Shown here: piece after piece, positions 1 through 8,955 of the stretch
Position numbering within the stretch: position 1 is the first letter of the stretch
Layout: the number at the start of each line of letters is the position of its first letter
Origin: Roseobacter weihaiensis
GTDB taxonomy: Bacteria > Pseudomonadota > Alphaproteobacteria > Rhodobacterales > Rhodobacteraceae
Length of the DNA stretch: 64,000 nt
Direction of reading: 5' to 3'
Assembly (NCBI RefSeq): GCF_020622345.1
Contig: NZ_JACNMO010000004.1
Location: 186,001-250,000 of the forward strand
Notes under the pieces: generated by a model
Databases searched by the model: none
What the model saw: the letters and a program-made list of their open reading frames with translations, nothing else
What the model was told of the DNA's origin: nothing
Position numbers and translations under genes: made by a program

Positions 1-660
1 ATTCTGCTGGGCCTGACGGGCATTATTTCACTGCTGGGGCGGCAATTCCTGATTCCGGCCCTGGGCCCGGATGGTTTCTCGGCAATCGCAATTGGCGCGA
101 AATGGATTCATAACAACGTCTCCTGGGCCTTCATGCTGGCCATCGTTTTGATCTTCTTCTTCTGGGTTGTTCACAACCTGCCAGACCGCACGGATATCAA
201 CTGGCTGCTGAAGGGCGGCGGTATCTTTGGCGGCGGCCACCCCCCGGCCAAGAAATTCAACGCAGGTCAGAAATTCATCTTCTGGTCTGTCATTATCCTC
301 GGTGGATCGATCTCGGCTTCTGGTCTGTCGCTGCTCTTCCCCTTCGAGTTGCCGATGTTCGCAGCGACATTCGAGAAACTCAATCAATTCGGAATTCCGC
401 AACTTATAGGCCTGGGCGAACTCAATACCGACCTCGCACCGCACACCGAGATGCAATACGCGCAGCTCTGGCATGCGATTGTGAGCTTCGTGCTCTTTGC
501 GATTGTGATCGCTCATATCTACATCGGCTCCGTCGGGATGGAGGGGGCCTATGACGCCATGGGCAGCGGTGAAGTTGAAGAGCAGTGGGCGCGCGAGCAC
601 CACAGCCTTTGGGTGGAAGAGGTCAAAGCGAAAGAGGCGCAGGCGGGGAATTCGGCATGA
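1..660 (+). CDS. Formate dehydrogenase gamma subunit (membrane cytochrome b), 5' partial
   Basis: The frame is open from base 1, so the gene starts upstream of the window; 219 codons are visible. The product is the membrane cytochrome b that takes electrons from the formate dehydrogenase iron-sulfur subunit and passes them to quinone. Several hydrophobic segments are visible, including one at the start of the visible part, one around WSVIILGG and one around HAIVSFVLFAIVIAHIY. Histidines in HAIVSF and AHIYIGS are candidate haem ligands. The soluble tail WVEEVKAKEAQAG is typical of the family's cytoplasmic C-terminus. The stop overlaps the start of the next small gene (ATGA), so the two are translationally coupled. 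The catalytic subunits should lie just upstream. Confident family call. Confidence 0.9.
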   Translation: MLLGLTGIISLLGRQFLIPALGPDGFSAIAIGAKWIHNNVSWAFMLAIVLIFFFWVVHNLPDRTDINWLLKGGGIFGGGHPPAKKFNAGQKFIFWSVIILGGSISASGLSLLFPFELPMFAATFEKLNQFGIPQLIGLGELNTDLAPHTEMQYAQLWHAIVSFVLFAIVIAHIYIGSVGMEGAYDAMGSGEVEEQWAREHHSLWVEEVKAKEAQAGNSA

Positions 661-782
661 AGGAGATTGTTCTTGCCTTCGCCGCCATGGCCCTGATTTC
701 TGTTGGAGCAAGCTTCGCCCTGCATGAGGTTGGTTTTTCATCCGCGGAACAGACCAGTGGTAACGCTGTCCGTCTGGATTGA
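657..782 (+). CDS. 41-residue membrane or exported peptide coupled to formate dehydrogenase
   Basis: A short frame starts inside the stop of the cytochrome b gene (ATGA overlap). It encodes MKEIVLAFAAMALISVGASF followed by a short polar tail. The first 20 residues form one hydrophobic segment, either a signal peptide or a single membrane anchor. A longer in-frame start at 585 would lie wholly inside the cytochrome gene and is unlikely. I do not recognise a named family. The coupling suggests a small accessory subunit or maturation peptide of the formate dehydrogenase, but that is inference from position only. Confidence 0.6.
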   Translation: MKEIVLAFAAMALISVGASFALHEVGFSSAEQTSGNAVRLD

Positions 783-797
783 CAGAGATCGGGCAGG

Positions 798-1469
798 CTA
801 GCTTGCGATCCGGACATCCGGATCATGGGTCAACCGGTTCATCTGCTCAAAGAAACGCGCCCCCTGCGTGCCGATGTGCTGCCGCAGGATCGCCACCGTA
901 AGATTGGTGTCACCTGTGCCCAAAGCCCGCAACAGCGCCGTGTGCTCATCGGCAGAGGCAGCCATGCGGCCCCGCAACTGAAACTGGATCCGCCGGAAGG
1001 GTTTCAGACGGGCGTAGAGCGCGCGTGCCTGATCCTCCAAAAAGGTGTTTCCGCTGAGGCGGTAGAGCTGTTGGTGGAAGGCCTCGTTGTGGTGGGCGTA
1101 GCCGGCGGCATCCTCCACGGCCAGGGCTTGGGTGCAGCGCGCATTGATGTCCTTGAGCAGCCTTAGACCTTCCGGTGGCATACGCTCCGCGGCCAGTCTA
1201 CCGCAGATGCCTTCGATCTCGGCCATCGTCTCGAACATCTCGATGACGCTCGTGACGCCAGGCCGTTGCACAAACACCCCCCGACGCGGGACCTGTTCGG
1301 CCAATTTCACCGCGACCAGGCGTTGCAGCGCTTCGCGGATGGGGGTGCGCGATACCCCAAACCTGGCGGCAAGGCGGGCTTCATCCAGTCGTTGACCTTC
1401 GTGGAACTGGCCGGTGAACACCATCTCCTCGAGGACATCGGCAATACGCTCTGCTTGTCTGGTTTCCAT
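798..1469 (-). CDS. GntR-family transcriptional regulator, FCD subfamily
   Basis: A 223-residue regulator with an N-terminal winged helix (ARFGVSRTPIREALQRL, about residues 35-51, the classic GntR recognition helix) and an all-helical FCD ligand-binding domain. The FCD metal or ligand residues are suggested by HHNEAFHQQLY and by the late DEHTALL and ILRQHI motifs. FCD regulators usually sense small carboxylates. It lies 95 bp downstream of bhcR on the same strand and meets the formate dehydrogenase operon tail to tail with only 15 bp between. A role in glycolate, glyoxylate or formate metabolism is plausible from position; the ligand is unknown. Confidence 0.85.
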   Translation of the reverse strand: METRQAERIADVLEEMVFTGQFHEGQRLDEARLAARFGVSRTPIREALQRLVAVKLAEQVPRRGVFVQRPGVTSVIEMFETMAEIEGICGRLAAERMPPEGLRLLKDINARCTQALAVEDAAGYAHHNEAFHQQLYRLSGNTFLEDQARALYARLKPFRRIQFQLRGRMAASADEHTALLRALGTGDTNLTVAILRQHIGTQGARFFEQMNRLTHDPDVRIAS

Positions 1470-1564
1470 CAGATCAACCTCGTTTCTTGGCCGGGCGGGT
1501 GTTCAGCGGCCCGGCCGTTTTGATGTCGGAAAGCGGTTGAAACAGCGGCCGGTCTGCCCATCTG

Positions 1565-2425
1565 TCAAACAACCCCACCAGCGAAATCGGATGGGTCGGT
1601 CTGATCCGCTCTTGGGGGCCTGCCACCGATAAGCTGGGTAATCTCTGCAGCGGCTTCGGCAACCATCGCGCCAAGTTCGGGGACATGCAGCGCATCAAAA
1701 CGCGTATTTGGTCCCGAAATCGACACCCCGCCGCAGGCTTCCTGATGCTCGTCGTAAATTGCACTGCCAATGCAGGACATGCCGATATACCGCTCTTCGC
1801 TGTCAAAGGAATACCCGCGTACTCTGGTGCGCTGCAGATCCTCGAAAAGATCAGCGGGCGTGGTCAGCGTATTCTCTGTAAAGGCCACCAGCCCTGACGC
1901 CATCAAAAGCCGCCGCACCTCCGCTTCTTGCAGTGACGACAGTATCGCCTTGCCGATGCCTGAGGCATGCATGGACGTTCGCGTGCCACGCGCGAAAAAC
2001 GCGCGGATCGGGTTGAGCGTTTCCACCTGACCGACAAAGACAACCTCGGCCCCGTCCGGGATGGCCAGATTGGCCGTTTCACCGGTTTTCTCCATCAGCT
2101 GGCGCATGACCGGGCGGCTGACCTCCGCCAGGCTGGTCTGGTTCATGAATGCCACGCCAATGCGGTAGGCCTCAAGGCCGATGCTCCAGTCCTGCCGTTC
2201 CTCGTTGAAGGAGACGAAGCCGTGCTTTTGCAGGGTTGTCAGAATGCGATGGGTCGTTGCGGTCGGGACGCCCAAGGACAAGGAAAGGTCCGTCAATGTC
2301 GCCTGACCGCTGCGCGCGATCCCTTCCAGAACGCCCAAGGCGCGGTCCAGCGACTGCATCGTGCCGGCCGAGCTTTCCTTGAACTGCGATTTCGGACGGC
2401 CTCTTTGGCGTTTTACAGTGTTCAT
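1565..2425 (-). CDS. bhcR: BhcR, IclR-family regulator of the beta-hydroxyaspartate cycle
   Basis: A 286-residue IclR-type regulator. Residues 1-20 form a basic arm (RQRGRPKSQ). A winged helix follows (LSLSLGVPTATTHRILTTLQ), then an IclR effector domain (GKAILSSL, YSFDSEERYIGMSCIG and GGVSISGP). It is divergent from bhcA across an AT-rich intergenic region, the arrangement seen in Paracoccus denitrificans, where BhcR binds the bhc promoter and responds to glyoxylate. The name is assigned from synteny with bhcABCD plus the family; the glyoxylate response is transferred knowledge, not visible here. Confidence 0.88.
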   Translation of the reverse strand: MNTVKRQRGRPKSQFKESSAGTMQSLDRALGVLEGIARSGQATLTDLSLSLGVPTATTHRILTTLQKHGFVSFNEERQDWSIGLEAYRIGVAFMNQTSLAEVSRPVMRQLMEKTGETANLAIPDGAEVVFVGQVETLNPIRAFFARGTRTSMHASGIGKAILSSLQEAEVRRLLMASGLVAFTENTLTTPADLFEDLQRTRVRGYSFDSEERYIGMSCIGSAIYDEHQEACGGVSISGPNTRFDALHVPELGAMVAEAAAEITQLIGGRPPRADQTDPSDFAGGVV

Positions 2426-2656
2426 TCAGCCCATTTCTCCTCGGTTGGCTGTCCATTTATTGCAATCGGGAATTTTGTCCAATGTAATTGGAAATTAATT
2501 TCAAATATTTTCAAAAATATAGAATTGAAAACATAAAAATATCATAAAAACAGTGTATTGAAATTTTAATTTTTATAATGAAAATATTTTTTGAAAAAAT
2601 TGCAACCCTCCCCCAATCCCTGTAAGTTGAGCGTCAGAGATCAGGAGGAATTCGGT
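2426..2656. promoter_or_regulatory. bhcR-bhcA divergent promoter and operator region
   Basis: This 231-bp region is markedly AT-rich against GC-rich surroundings, especially 2480-2600. It holds repeated TTGAAA/TTTCAA-type words. The best dyad is the imperfect 17-mer at 2488-2504 (TTGGAAATTAATTTCAA, two mismatched pairs). A weaker one lies at 2558-2569 (TTGAAATTTTAA). These are candidate BhcR sites. A strong ribosome binding site (AGGAGG, 2643-2648) sits 8 bp before the bhcA ATG. I did not assign -35/-10 boxes. Confidence 0.55.
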
Positions 2657-3847
2657 ATGTCAGATCAAAACCCAGTCTTTATTCCCGGACCAACAAACAT
2701 CCCCGACCGTTTGAGGTCGGCCATGCAGGTCCAGACGCGTGACCATCGTGCGCCTGATTTTGTCGAGACTTTCGCCCCGGTACTGGAAGACACGAAAAAG
2801 GTCTTTGGCACCAAGGATGGGACAGTCATAACGTTTCCGGCGAGCGGTACCGGCGGGTGGGAGGCCGCTGTGTGCAACACGCTCAGCCCTGGTGACAGGG
2901 TGCTGGTGGCGCGCTATGGCACCTTCAGCCATCGTTGGATTGACCTGTGTCAGCGTCATGGTCTGGAGGTTGAGATCATCGAATGCCCCTGGGGCTCCGG
3001 AGCGCCCGCCGACAAGTTCGAGGCAGCGCTTTCTGCAGATACCACGCACAAGATCAAGGCGGTCCTGGTGACCCACAACGAGACAGCCACCGGCGTCAAA
3101 TCCGATATCGCAGAGGTCCGCGCGGCAATGAATGCGGCCAGCCACCCGGCGCTCTTGTTTGTCGATTGCGTGAGTTCTCTGGCCTCCATGCCCTTCGACA
3201 TGGACGGTTGGGGCGTGGATATTGCCGTGTCCGGGTCGCAAAAGGGGTTTATGCTGGCTACCGGCATGGCGATCCTCGGGGTCAGCCCCAAGGCACTCGC
3301 CGCGATGGAAACGGCCACGCTGCCCCGCACGTTCTTTGATTTCAAAGACATGATGGCGGCCAATGTGTCCGGGGGCTTCCCCTACACCCCGCCATTGCAA
3401 CTGATCTATGGTCTGCGCGAAAGCCTGAACATGCTGTTTGAGGAGGGGTTGGAGAATGTCTACGCCCGTCATTCCCGTCTCGCCGAGGGGGTGCGGCGCG
3501 CCGTCGATGCCTGGGGGCTGCGCCTCGTTGCGCAAAGCCCGGAGCTTTACTCCGACACGGTGAGCGCCATTTATACCCCCAAGGGACTCGACAGCAATGC
3601 GCTGACGCAGCAGGCGTTTGACCATTACGGGGTATCCTTCGGCGTCGGTCTGGGGGAGATGCACGGCAAGGCCTTCCGCATCGGTCACCTTGGCAGTCTC
3701 ACGGATGTGATGGTGCTGTCGGGTTTGGCGACGATGGAGATGGCGATGGCCGATCTGGACTACCCGGTCGAACTGGGCACGGGTGTGGCCGCCGCCCAGG
3801 AGTACTTCCGAAGGGGGCAGGGTGCCGCTATCAAGACCGCAGCATAA
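2657..3847 (+). CDS. bhcA: BhcA, L-aspartate:glyoxylate aminotransferase
   Basis: A 396-residue class V aminotransferase. In the beta-hydroxyaspartate cycle it transfers the amino group of aspartate to glyoxylate, giving glycine and oxaloacetate. The N-terminus FIPGPTNIP is the family's usual opening, and the PLP lysine is K196 in VSGSQKGF. The start at 2657 is set by AGGAGG 8 bp upstream; the longer frame from 2591 adds a non-homologous stretch from the AT-rich leader. It is the first gene of bhcABCD, and bhcB follows after 10 bp. A serine-glyoxylate aminotransferase is the nearest alternative by sequence, but the operon settles the call. Confidence 0.93.
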   Translation: MSDQNPVFIPGPTNIPDRLRSAMQVQTRDHRAPDFVETFAPVLEDTKKVFGTKDGTVITFPASGTGGWEAAVCNTLSPGDRVLVARYGTFSHRWIDLCQRHGLEVEIIECPWGSGAPADKFEAALSADTTHKIKAVLVTHNETATGVKSDIAEVRAAMNAASHPALLFVDCVSSLASMPFDMDGWGVDIAVSGSQKGFMLATGMAILGVSPKALAAMETATLPRTFFDFKDMMAANVSGGFPYTPPLQLIYGLRESLNMLFEEGLENVYARHSRLAEGVRRAVDAWGLRLVAQSPELYSDTVSAIYTPKGLDSNALTQQAFDHYGVSFGVGLGEMHGKAFRIGHLGSLTDVMVLSGLATMEMAMADLDYPVELGTGVAAAQEYFRRGQGAAIKTAA

Positions 3848-3857
3848 GGAGGCAGAG

Positions 3858-4829
3858 ATGTTGGATACCATGACCGGCCCCGATCTCACCATTGAGCATG
3901 TGCGTGCCGCGCATGCGCGGATCAAGCCCTATATTCATGAGACACCGATCCTGACGTCGGAGTATTTCAATGACCTGACGGGGGCCGAGTTGTTCTTCAA
4001 ATGCGAGAATTTCCAGAAGGCCGGGGCGTTCAAGGTGCGCGGGGCGTCAAATGCAGTCTTCGGGCTCAGCGACGAGATGGCCGCCAAGGGGGTGGCGACG
4101 CATTCTTCGGGCAACCACGCGCTGTCGCTGAGCTATGCGGCGGGGCGGCGCGGTATCCCCTGCCATGTGGTGATGCCCCGCACAGCGCCCGAGGCAAAGA
4201 AGGCGGCGGTGCGCGGCTATGGCGGCATAATCACCGAATGCGAGCCGTCGACCACGAGCCGAGAAGCCGTCTTTGCCGAGGTGCAGGCCGAAACAGGTGC
4301 GGAGTTCGTGCATCCCTACAACGATCCGCGTGTGATCTGCGGGCAGGCCACCTGTTCGCTGGAAATGTTGAGCCAGATTGAGAATATGGACGCGGTGATT
4401 GCGCCCATCGGGGGTGGCGGTATGATCTCGGGCACCTGTCTGACGCTTTCAAACCTCGCGCCACAGATGCAGATCTATGCGGCGGAACCGGATCAGGCGG
4501 ATGATGCCGCGCGCTCTTTCAGGGCGGGCCACATCATTGCCGACGACGCGCCGGTGACTGTTGCGGATGGCTTGAAGGTGCCGCTGAAAGAGAACACCTG
4601 GCACTTCGTGTCACATTTCGTGACCGATGTGCTGACCGCCTCGGAGCAGGAGATCATCGACGCGATGAAGCTGACCTGGGAGCGGATGAAGATCGTGATG
4701 GAGCCAAGCTGTGCCGTGCCGATGGCCGCCATTCTGCGCAACCCGGAGGTCTTTCGGGGCAAGCGCGTGGGGGTCGTCATCACGGGTGGCAACGTGGATT
4801 TGGATAAACTGCCCTGGACACTGGACTGA
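3858..4829 (+). CDS. bhcB: BhcB, beta-hydroxyaspartate dehydratase
   Basis: A 323-residue fold-type II PLP enzyme of the threonine dehydratase/serine racemase family. It removes water from beta-hydroxyaspartate to give iminosuccinate. The PLP lysine is K59 in GAFKVRGA, and the phosphate-binding glycine loop is IGGGGMISG. The N-terminal HETPILTSEYFN is typical of the serine racemase-like branch. The start at 3858 follows AAGGAGG (3846-3852). The gene lies between aminotransferase bhcA and aldolase bhcC in the expected order. By sequence alone it could be called a threonine dehydratase. Confidence 0.92.
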   Translation: MLDTMTGPDLTIEHVRAAHARIKPYIHETPILTSEYFNDLTGAELFFKCENFQKAGAFKVRGASNAVFGLSDEMAAKGVATHSSGNHALSLSYAAGRRGIPCHVVMPRTAPEAKKAAVRGYGGIITECEPSTTSREAVFAEVQAETGAEFVHPYNDPRVICGQATCSLEMLSQIENMDAVIAPIGGGGMISGTCLTLSNLAPQMQIYAAEPDQADDAARSFRAGHIIADDAPVTVADGLKVPLKENTWHFVSHFVTDVLTASEQEIIDAMKLTWERMKIVMEPSCAVPMAAILRNPEVFRGKRVGVVITGGNVDLDKLPWTLD

Positions 4830-4841
4830 GGAGAAACGGAC

Positions 4842-6005
4842 ATGAACAAGCAAGTAAACTTTGAAGACTATGAAGTTGGCTATGATATCCCCGCCGCGAT
4901 CGGCATGGAGGAAGCGGATATCCAGACGCCCTGCCTAGTGCTCGACCTCGATGCGCTGGAACGCAATATCAAGAAGATGGGCGACTGGGCCAAGGCGCAT
5001 GGCATGCGTCACCGGGTCCACGGCAAGATGCACAAATCCGTCGATGTGGCCCTGTTGCAGGAAAGTCTTGGCGGGTCTTGTGGGGTGTGCTGCCAGAAAG
5101 TGTCGGAGGCCGAGGTCTTTGCCCGTGGCGGTATCAAGGATGTGCTGGTCTCCAATCAGGTGCGGCAGCCGGAAAAGATCGACCGTCTGGCGCGGTTGCC
5201 CAAACTGGGGGCGCGCGCGATCTGTTGCGTGGATGACATCGAGAATGTGGCGGACCTTTCAGAGGCTGCGACACGTCACGGAACCCAGATTGAATGCCTG
5301 GTGGAGATCGACTGCGGGGCGGGTCGCTGCGGTGTGACGACCACCCCGGAAGTGGTCGAAATTGCCAAGGCCATCGACGCGGCGGAGGGTCTGAAGTTCG
5401 CCGGTATCCAGGCCTATCAGGGCGCGATGCAGCACATGGACAGCTACGCGGACCGCAAGGCCAAGATCGACATCGCGGTGGCGCAGGTCAAAGACGCCGT
5501 GGACACACTGAAAACCGAAGGTATGGAGTGCGATATCGTCGGCGGCGGCGGCACCGGATCTTATTACTTTGAGGGGAATTCAGGCGTTTACAACGAATTG
5601 CAGTGCGGCTCTTACGCTTTCATGGATGCGGATTACGGGCGCATTCTGGATGAGAACGGCAACCGGATCGATCAGGGGGAATGGGAAAACGCGCTCTTTA
5701 TTCTGACCTCGGTGATGAGCCACGCCAAGGCGGACAAAGCCATCGTCGATGCAGGCCTCAAGGCACAGTCGGTCGACAGTGGTCTGCCGGTGATCTTTGG
5801 CCGTCAGGATGTCGAATACATCAAGTGTTCGGACGAGCACGGTGTCGTGGCCGATCCGGGCGGCGTGCTCAAGGTCAATGACAAGCTCAAACTGGTGCCC
5901 GGCCACTGTGACCCGACCTGCAATGTGCATGATTGGTACGTGGGCGTACGGGACGGCAAGGTGGAAACGCTCTGGCCGGTGTCCGCGCGCGGCAAGGCGT
6001 ATTGA
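4842..6005 (+). CDS. bhcC: BhcC, beta-hydroxyaspartate aldolase
   Basis: A 387-residue fold-type III PLP enzyme of the D-threonine aldolase/alanine racemase-like group. It joins glycine and glyoxylate to make beta-hydroxyaspartate. The N-terminal TIM barrel carries the PLP lysine K62 in RVHGKMHK. The C-terminal domain has the metal-binding GHCDPTCN (HxC type). A ribosome binding site GAGGAG lies 12 bp after the bhcB stop. Length and operon position match bhcC of Paracoccus. Without the neighbours it would be annotated as a D-threonine aldolase or DSD1-family protein. Confidence 0.93.
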   Translation: MNKQVNFEDYEVGYDIPAAIGMEEADIQTPCLVLDLDALERNIKKMGDWAKAHGMRHRVHGKMHKSVDVALLQESLGGSCGVCCQKVSEAEVFARGGIKDVLVSNQVRQPEKIDRLARLPKLGARAICCVDDIENVADLSEAATRHGTQIECLVEIDCGAGRCGVTTTPEVVEIAKAIDAAEGLKFAGIQAYQGAMQHMDSYADRKAKIDIAVAQVKDAVDTLKTEGMECDIVGGGGTGSYYFEGNSGVYNELQCGSYAFMDADYGRILDENGNRIDQGEWENALFILTSVMSHAKADKAIVDAGLKAQSVDSGLPVIFGRQDVEYIKCSDEHGVVADPGGVLKVNDKLKLVPGHCDPTCNVHDWYVGVRDGKVETLWPVSARGKAY

Positions 6006-6086
6006 GCCCCCGGCGAGGGATCAAAAAAGGTGCGTCCGGACCCTCCGGGCGCGTTTCACATGCAAGGCTCAAGACAGGAAGACCCG

Positions 6087-7064
6087 ATGTCAGAAGGATT
6101 ACTGATCGTCAGCGAAGAAATATGCGCCGAAGTCGTCAGCAGCGCGGATGCATTCACCGCCGTGGAGGCGGTTTTTGGCGCGATGGCGAAGGGCGATGCC
6201 TATAATTTCCCGGTGATCAGAGAGGCGATTGGCTATGCGGATGCGCTTTATGGCTTCAAATCCGGCTTTGACAAGGCGGGCAAGACGCTGGGCGTGAAAT
6301 CCGGGGGGTATTGGCCCGGCAATATGGACAAGGGGCTGACCAACCACCAGTCCACGATTTTTCTCTTTGATCCCGATACCGGCATGTTGCAGGCGCTGGT
6401 GGGGGGCAATTACCTGACAGCGGTGCGCACGGCGGCCTCCTCCTCGGTCTCCATTGCGCATCTGGCGCGCAAGGACGCCCGGGTGCTGGGCATGGTGGGG
6501 GCCGGGCATCAGTCGACCTTCCAGTTGAGGGCCGCGGCCCGGCAGCGTGATTTTGAAAAGGTGGTGGCCTGGAACCCGCATCCCGAAATGCTGCCGCGCC
6601 TTGCCGCGGTTGCCGAAGAGCTTGGGGTGGGCTTTGAGGCGGTCAGCCCGCAGGAGCTGGGAGCACAGGCGGATGTCATCATCACCATTACTTCGGCCTT
6701 TGAACCCTTGCTGATGAAGGATTGGATCAAACCCGGCACGCATCTCGCCTGCATGGGAACCGATACCAAGGGCAAGCAAGAGGTAGATCCTGCCTTGCTG
6801 GCCAGCGCGCGGGTCTTTGCGGATGAGATCAGCCAGTCCACGACAATCGGCGAAGCCCAGCATGCTACAGAGCAGGGCCTTCTGAAGAGCACAGACATTA
6901 CGCCCATCGGGGCCGTCATCAATGGCGATCATGCCGGACGCAGCAGCCCGGAAGAGATCACCCTCTTTGACGGGACCGGTGTTGGCTTGCAGGATCTGGC
7001 GGTGGCCTCCGTGGCCGCGCGCGAAGCGGAAAAGCAGGGCAAAGCCACCCGCGTCGCCCTCTGA
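6087..7064 (+). CDS. bhcD: BhcD, iminosuccinate reductase
   Basis: A 325-residue member of the ornithine cyclodeaminase/mu-crystallin family. It reduces iminosuccinate with NADH to L-aspartate, regenerating the amino donor used by BhcA. The Rossmann motif GMVGAGHQS is near residue 140, and the family substrate lysine region GFKSGFDKAGK is near residues 55-65. The start at 6087 follows AGGAAG; an upstream in-frame start at 6030 adds a non-homologous extension. It is the last gene of the operon and is followed by a strong terminator. Confidence 0.92.
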   Translation: MSEGLLIVSEEICAEVVSSADAFTAVEAVFGAMAKGDAYNFPVIREAIGYADALYGFKSGFDKAGKTLGVKSGGYWPGNMDKGLTNHQSTIFLFDPDTGMLQALVGGNYLTAVRTAASSSVSIAHLARKDARVLGMVGAGHQSTFQLRAAARQRDFEKVVAWNPHPEMLPRLAAVAEELGVGFEAVSPQELGAQADVIITITSAFEPLLMKDWIKPGTHLACMGTDTKGKQEVDPALLASARVFADEISQSTTIGEAQHATEQGLLKSTDITPIGAVINGDHAGRSSPEEITLFDGTGVGLQDLAVASVAAREAEKQGKATRVAL

Positions 7065-7092
7065 TCCGAGGGAAAGAGGCGTTTTCCAAATG

Positions 7093-7125
7093 AACCGTCC
7101 GGGGGTCGCGTCCTGGACGGTTTTT
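7093..7125 (+). terminator. Rho-independent terminator of bhcABCD
   Basis: AACCGTCC at 7093-7100 pairs with GGACGGTT at 7115-7122, extended inward by G-T and G-C pairs, and runs into TTTTT. It lies 29 bp after the bhcD stop. Confidence 0.85.
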
Positions 7126-7286
7126 GTGTCCAAACGGCCGGTTTTTGACCGGATTTCCTTAAACTTCTCCTAAAAACACGGGATCAAGGCACGGGCCTTC
7201 CCTCTGTTGGCCATCTTTTCGACACAGCATTTGAGCCTTTTCCTTTCAAGACCCGGAGTGCGTGCAGAGGTCAGCGACCCCTCAGC

Positions 7287-8870
7287 ATGACGCGCCGCAA
7301 ACGGAATGGGATGAGTGGTCAGGCTGTGAGCAACGACGACGCAAAAGAGGGACAGGAGATCAATGCGGATGCCCTGGCGCCCGGCAGCAAGCTGTTGAGC
7401 GGTCAGTACGAGATTCTGCGCTACCTCAGCAGTGGCGGTTTTGGCATTACCTATCTTGCGCGCGACAGCCTCAATCGGACAGTGGTCATCAAGGAATGCT
7501 TTCCCGAAGCGTTCTGCAGCCGGGTCAAAAAGACCGTGCGCGCCCGGACACAGAATTACATCGATGACTTTCGCTCCATCGTGCAGCTGTTCATCCGCGA
7601 GGCGCATGCGCTGTCCAAGCTCGATCATCCCAGCGTGGTCGGGGTGCATCAGGTCTTTGAAGACAATGAGACGGCCTATATGGCGCTGGATCTGATCGAG
7701 GGCAAAGACCTGCTCGACATCATCGAAGAGGACGCATCGCAGATCGGACCCGAGGCCGTGCGTGCGCTGACCCTCAAGCTGCTGGACGCCATCGCCCATG
7801 TACATGCGCGGGACTTGCTGCACCGGGATATCTCGCCGGACAACATCCTGGTCGAGCCGTCAGGCCATCCCGTGTTGATCGATTTCGGAGCCGCCAGAGA
7901 AGAGGCGAGCCGTAAAAGCCGCATGCTCTCCGCGATGCTGGTGGTCAAGGACGGCTATTCCCCGCAGGAATTCTACGTGGCCGGCAGCCAGCAGCATCCC
8001 TGCAGTGACCTCTACGCGCTGGCGGCCACGCTGACGCATCTGATCTCGGGCACAGCGCCGCCCAACAGCCAGGCCCGGCTTGCCGCCCTCGCCAGCAACC
8101 AGCCGGATCTCTATGCGCCGCTTTTGGGGCGGTTTCCACAATATGACGGCGCGTTCCTGTCGGCGATCGACAGATGCATGAACATCGTGCCCGCAGAGCG
8201 GCTGCAGTCCGCCGAAGACTGGGCACTGATGATCGACCACAACAAGCGCCTTGAGATCGCCCGCGCGGCAGCGCAGCAGGACAAATCCATCGACCAGACG
8301 GTCATGAAGCTGGTGAAATCCGTTCAGGACAGCCCCGATGGCTCCCCGACGGATGGGCTGGGTCAACGACCCGGCCCCGCCCCTGATGCGCCCCAGTCGG
8401 CTGAGTTTTTGCCCGTGCAAGAGGCGCAAACGTCAGATGCGGACAGTCTTACGCAACAGGATGTGTTGGACGGACCGGCCCCGGCGGACAGTGACGCTTC
8501 TGACGCGCTGATCTCCCACGCGGCGGATCTGGAGGAGACAGCCCGCCCAGAGGATCGCGGCAATCAGGTGCGCCCCGAGGCACCGGCACCCGCCCCAAGC
8601 CCCTATCTGCGGGTCGCCTCAAAGGCAGTTGAGGCCGCCAAGGCGCCAAAGGCCCCGCCACCGCCCGTCATCACGCCCCGCCGCATCATGCGCTTTGCAA
8701 CCGTGCCAGTGGTTTTCTGCGCTTATTTTTTCTACGCCCAGACCTTGTTTCAATATGAAGAGGTTCAACAGGCGACCCTGCAACCCCTACTGACGTTTGG
8801 CGAGGGGTTTGGCGGCTGGAACGACAGCGGCGCCTCTCCCGTCACGGTCCGTCGAGGCATCGGCGGCTGA
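7287..8870 (+). CDS. Membrane-anchored Ser/Thr protein kinase (Hanks type)
   Basis: A 527-residue protein with a full kinase domain at about residues 40-315: glycine loop SSGGFGITY (48-56), ATP lysine K69 (VVIKE), helix-C E105, catalytic HRD at 179-181 followed by ISPDNIL, and DFG at 199-201. GGFGITY and HRDISPDN resemble the PpkA/Stk group. A long Pro/Ala/Asp-rich linker (about 335-465) leads to one membrane segment (FATVPVVFCAYFFYAQTLF, 470-488) and a short C-terminal tail, so the kinase is probably cytoplasmic and membrane-tethered. ATG 7311 is an alternative start. It is the first gene of the kinase-FHA-phosphatase-GTPase cluster; the substrate is unknown. Confidence 0.9.
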   Translation: MTRRKRNGMSGQAVSNDDAKEGQEINADALAPGSKLLSGQYEILRYLSSGGFGITYLARDSLNRTVVIKECFPEAFCSRVKKTVRARTQNYIDDFRSIVQLFIREAHALSKLDHPSVVGVHQVFEDNETAYMALDLIEGKDLLDIIEEDASQIGPEAVRALTLKLLDAIAHVHARDLLHRDISPDNILVEPSGHPVLIDFGAAREEASRKSRMLSAMLVVKDGYSPQEFYVAGSQQHPCSDLYALAATLTHLISGTAPPNSQARLAALASNQPDLYAPLLGRFPQYDGAFLSAIDRCMNIVPAERLQSAEDWALMIDHNKRLEIARAAAQQDKSIDQTVMKLVKSVQDSPDGSPTDGLGQRPGPAPDAPQSAEFLPVQEAQTSDADSLTQQDVLDGPAPADSDASDALISHAADLEETARPEDRGNQVRPEAPAPAPSPYLRVASKAVEAAKAPKAPPPPVITPRRIMRFATVPVVFCAYFFYAQTLFQYEEVQQATLQPLLTFGEGFGGWNDSGASPVTVRRGIGG

Positions 8871-8955
8871 TGAAACAGGCAATCTCTCTCCTTAGACTTC
8901 CGGAAGGGCGTGACGATGCATTCCCTTTCTTTCAAACCATAAGAAAGGCAGATCA

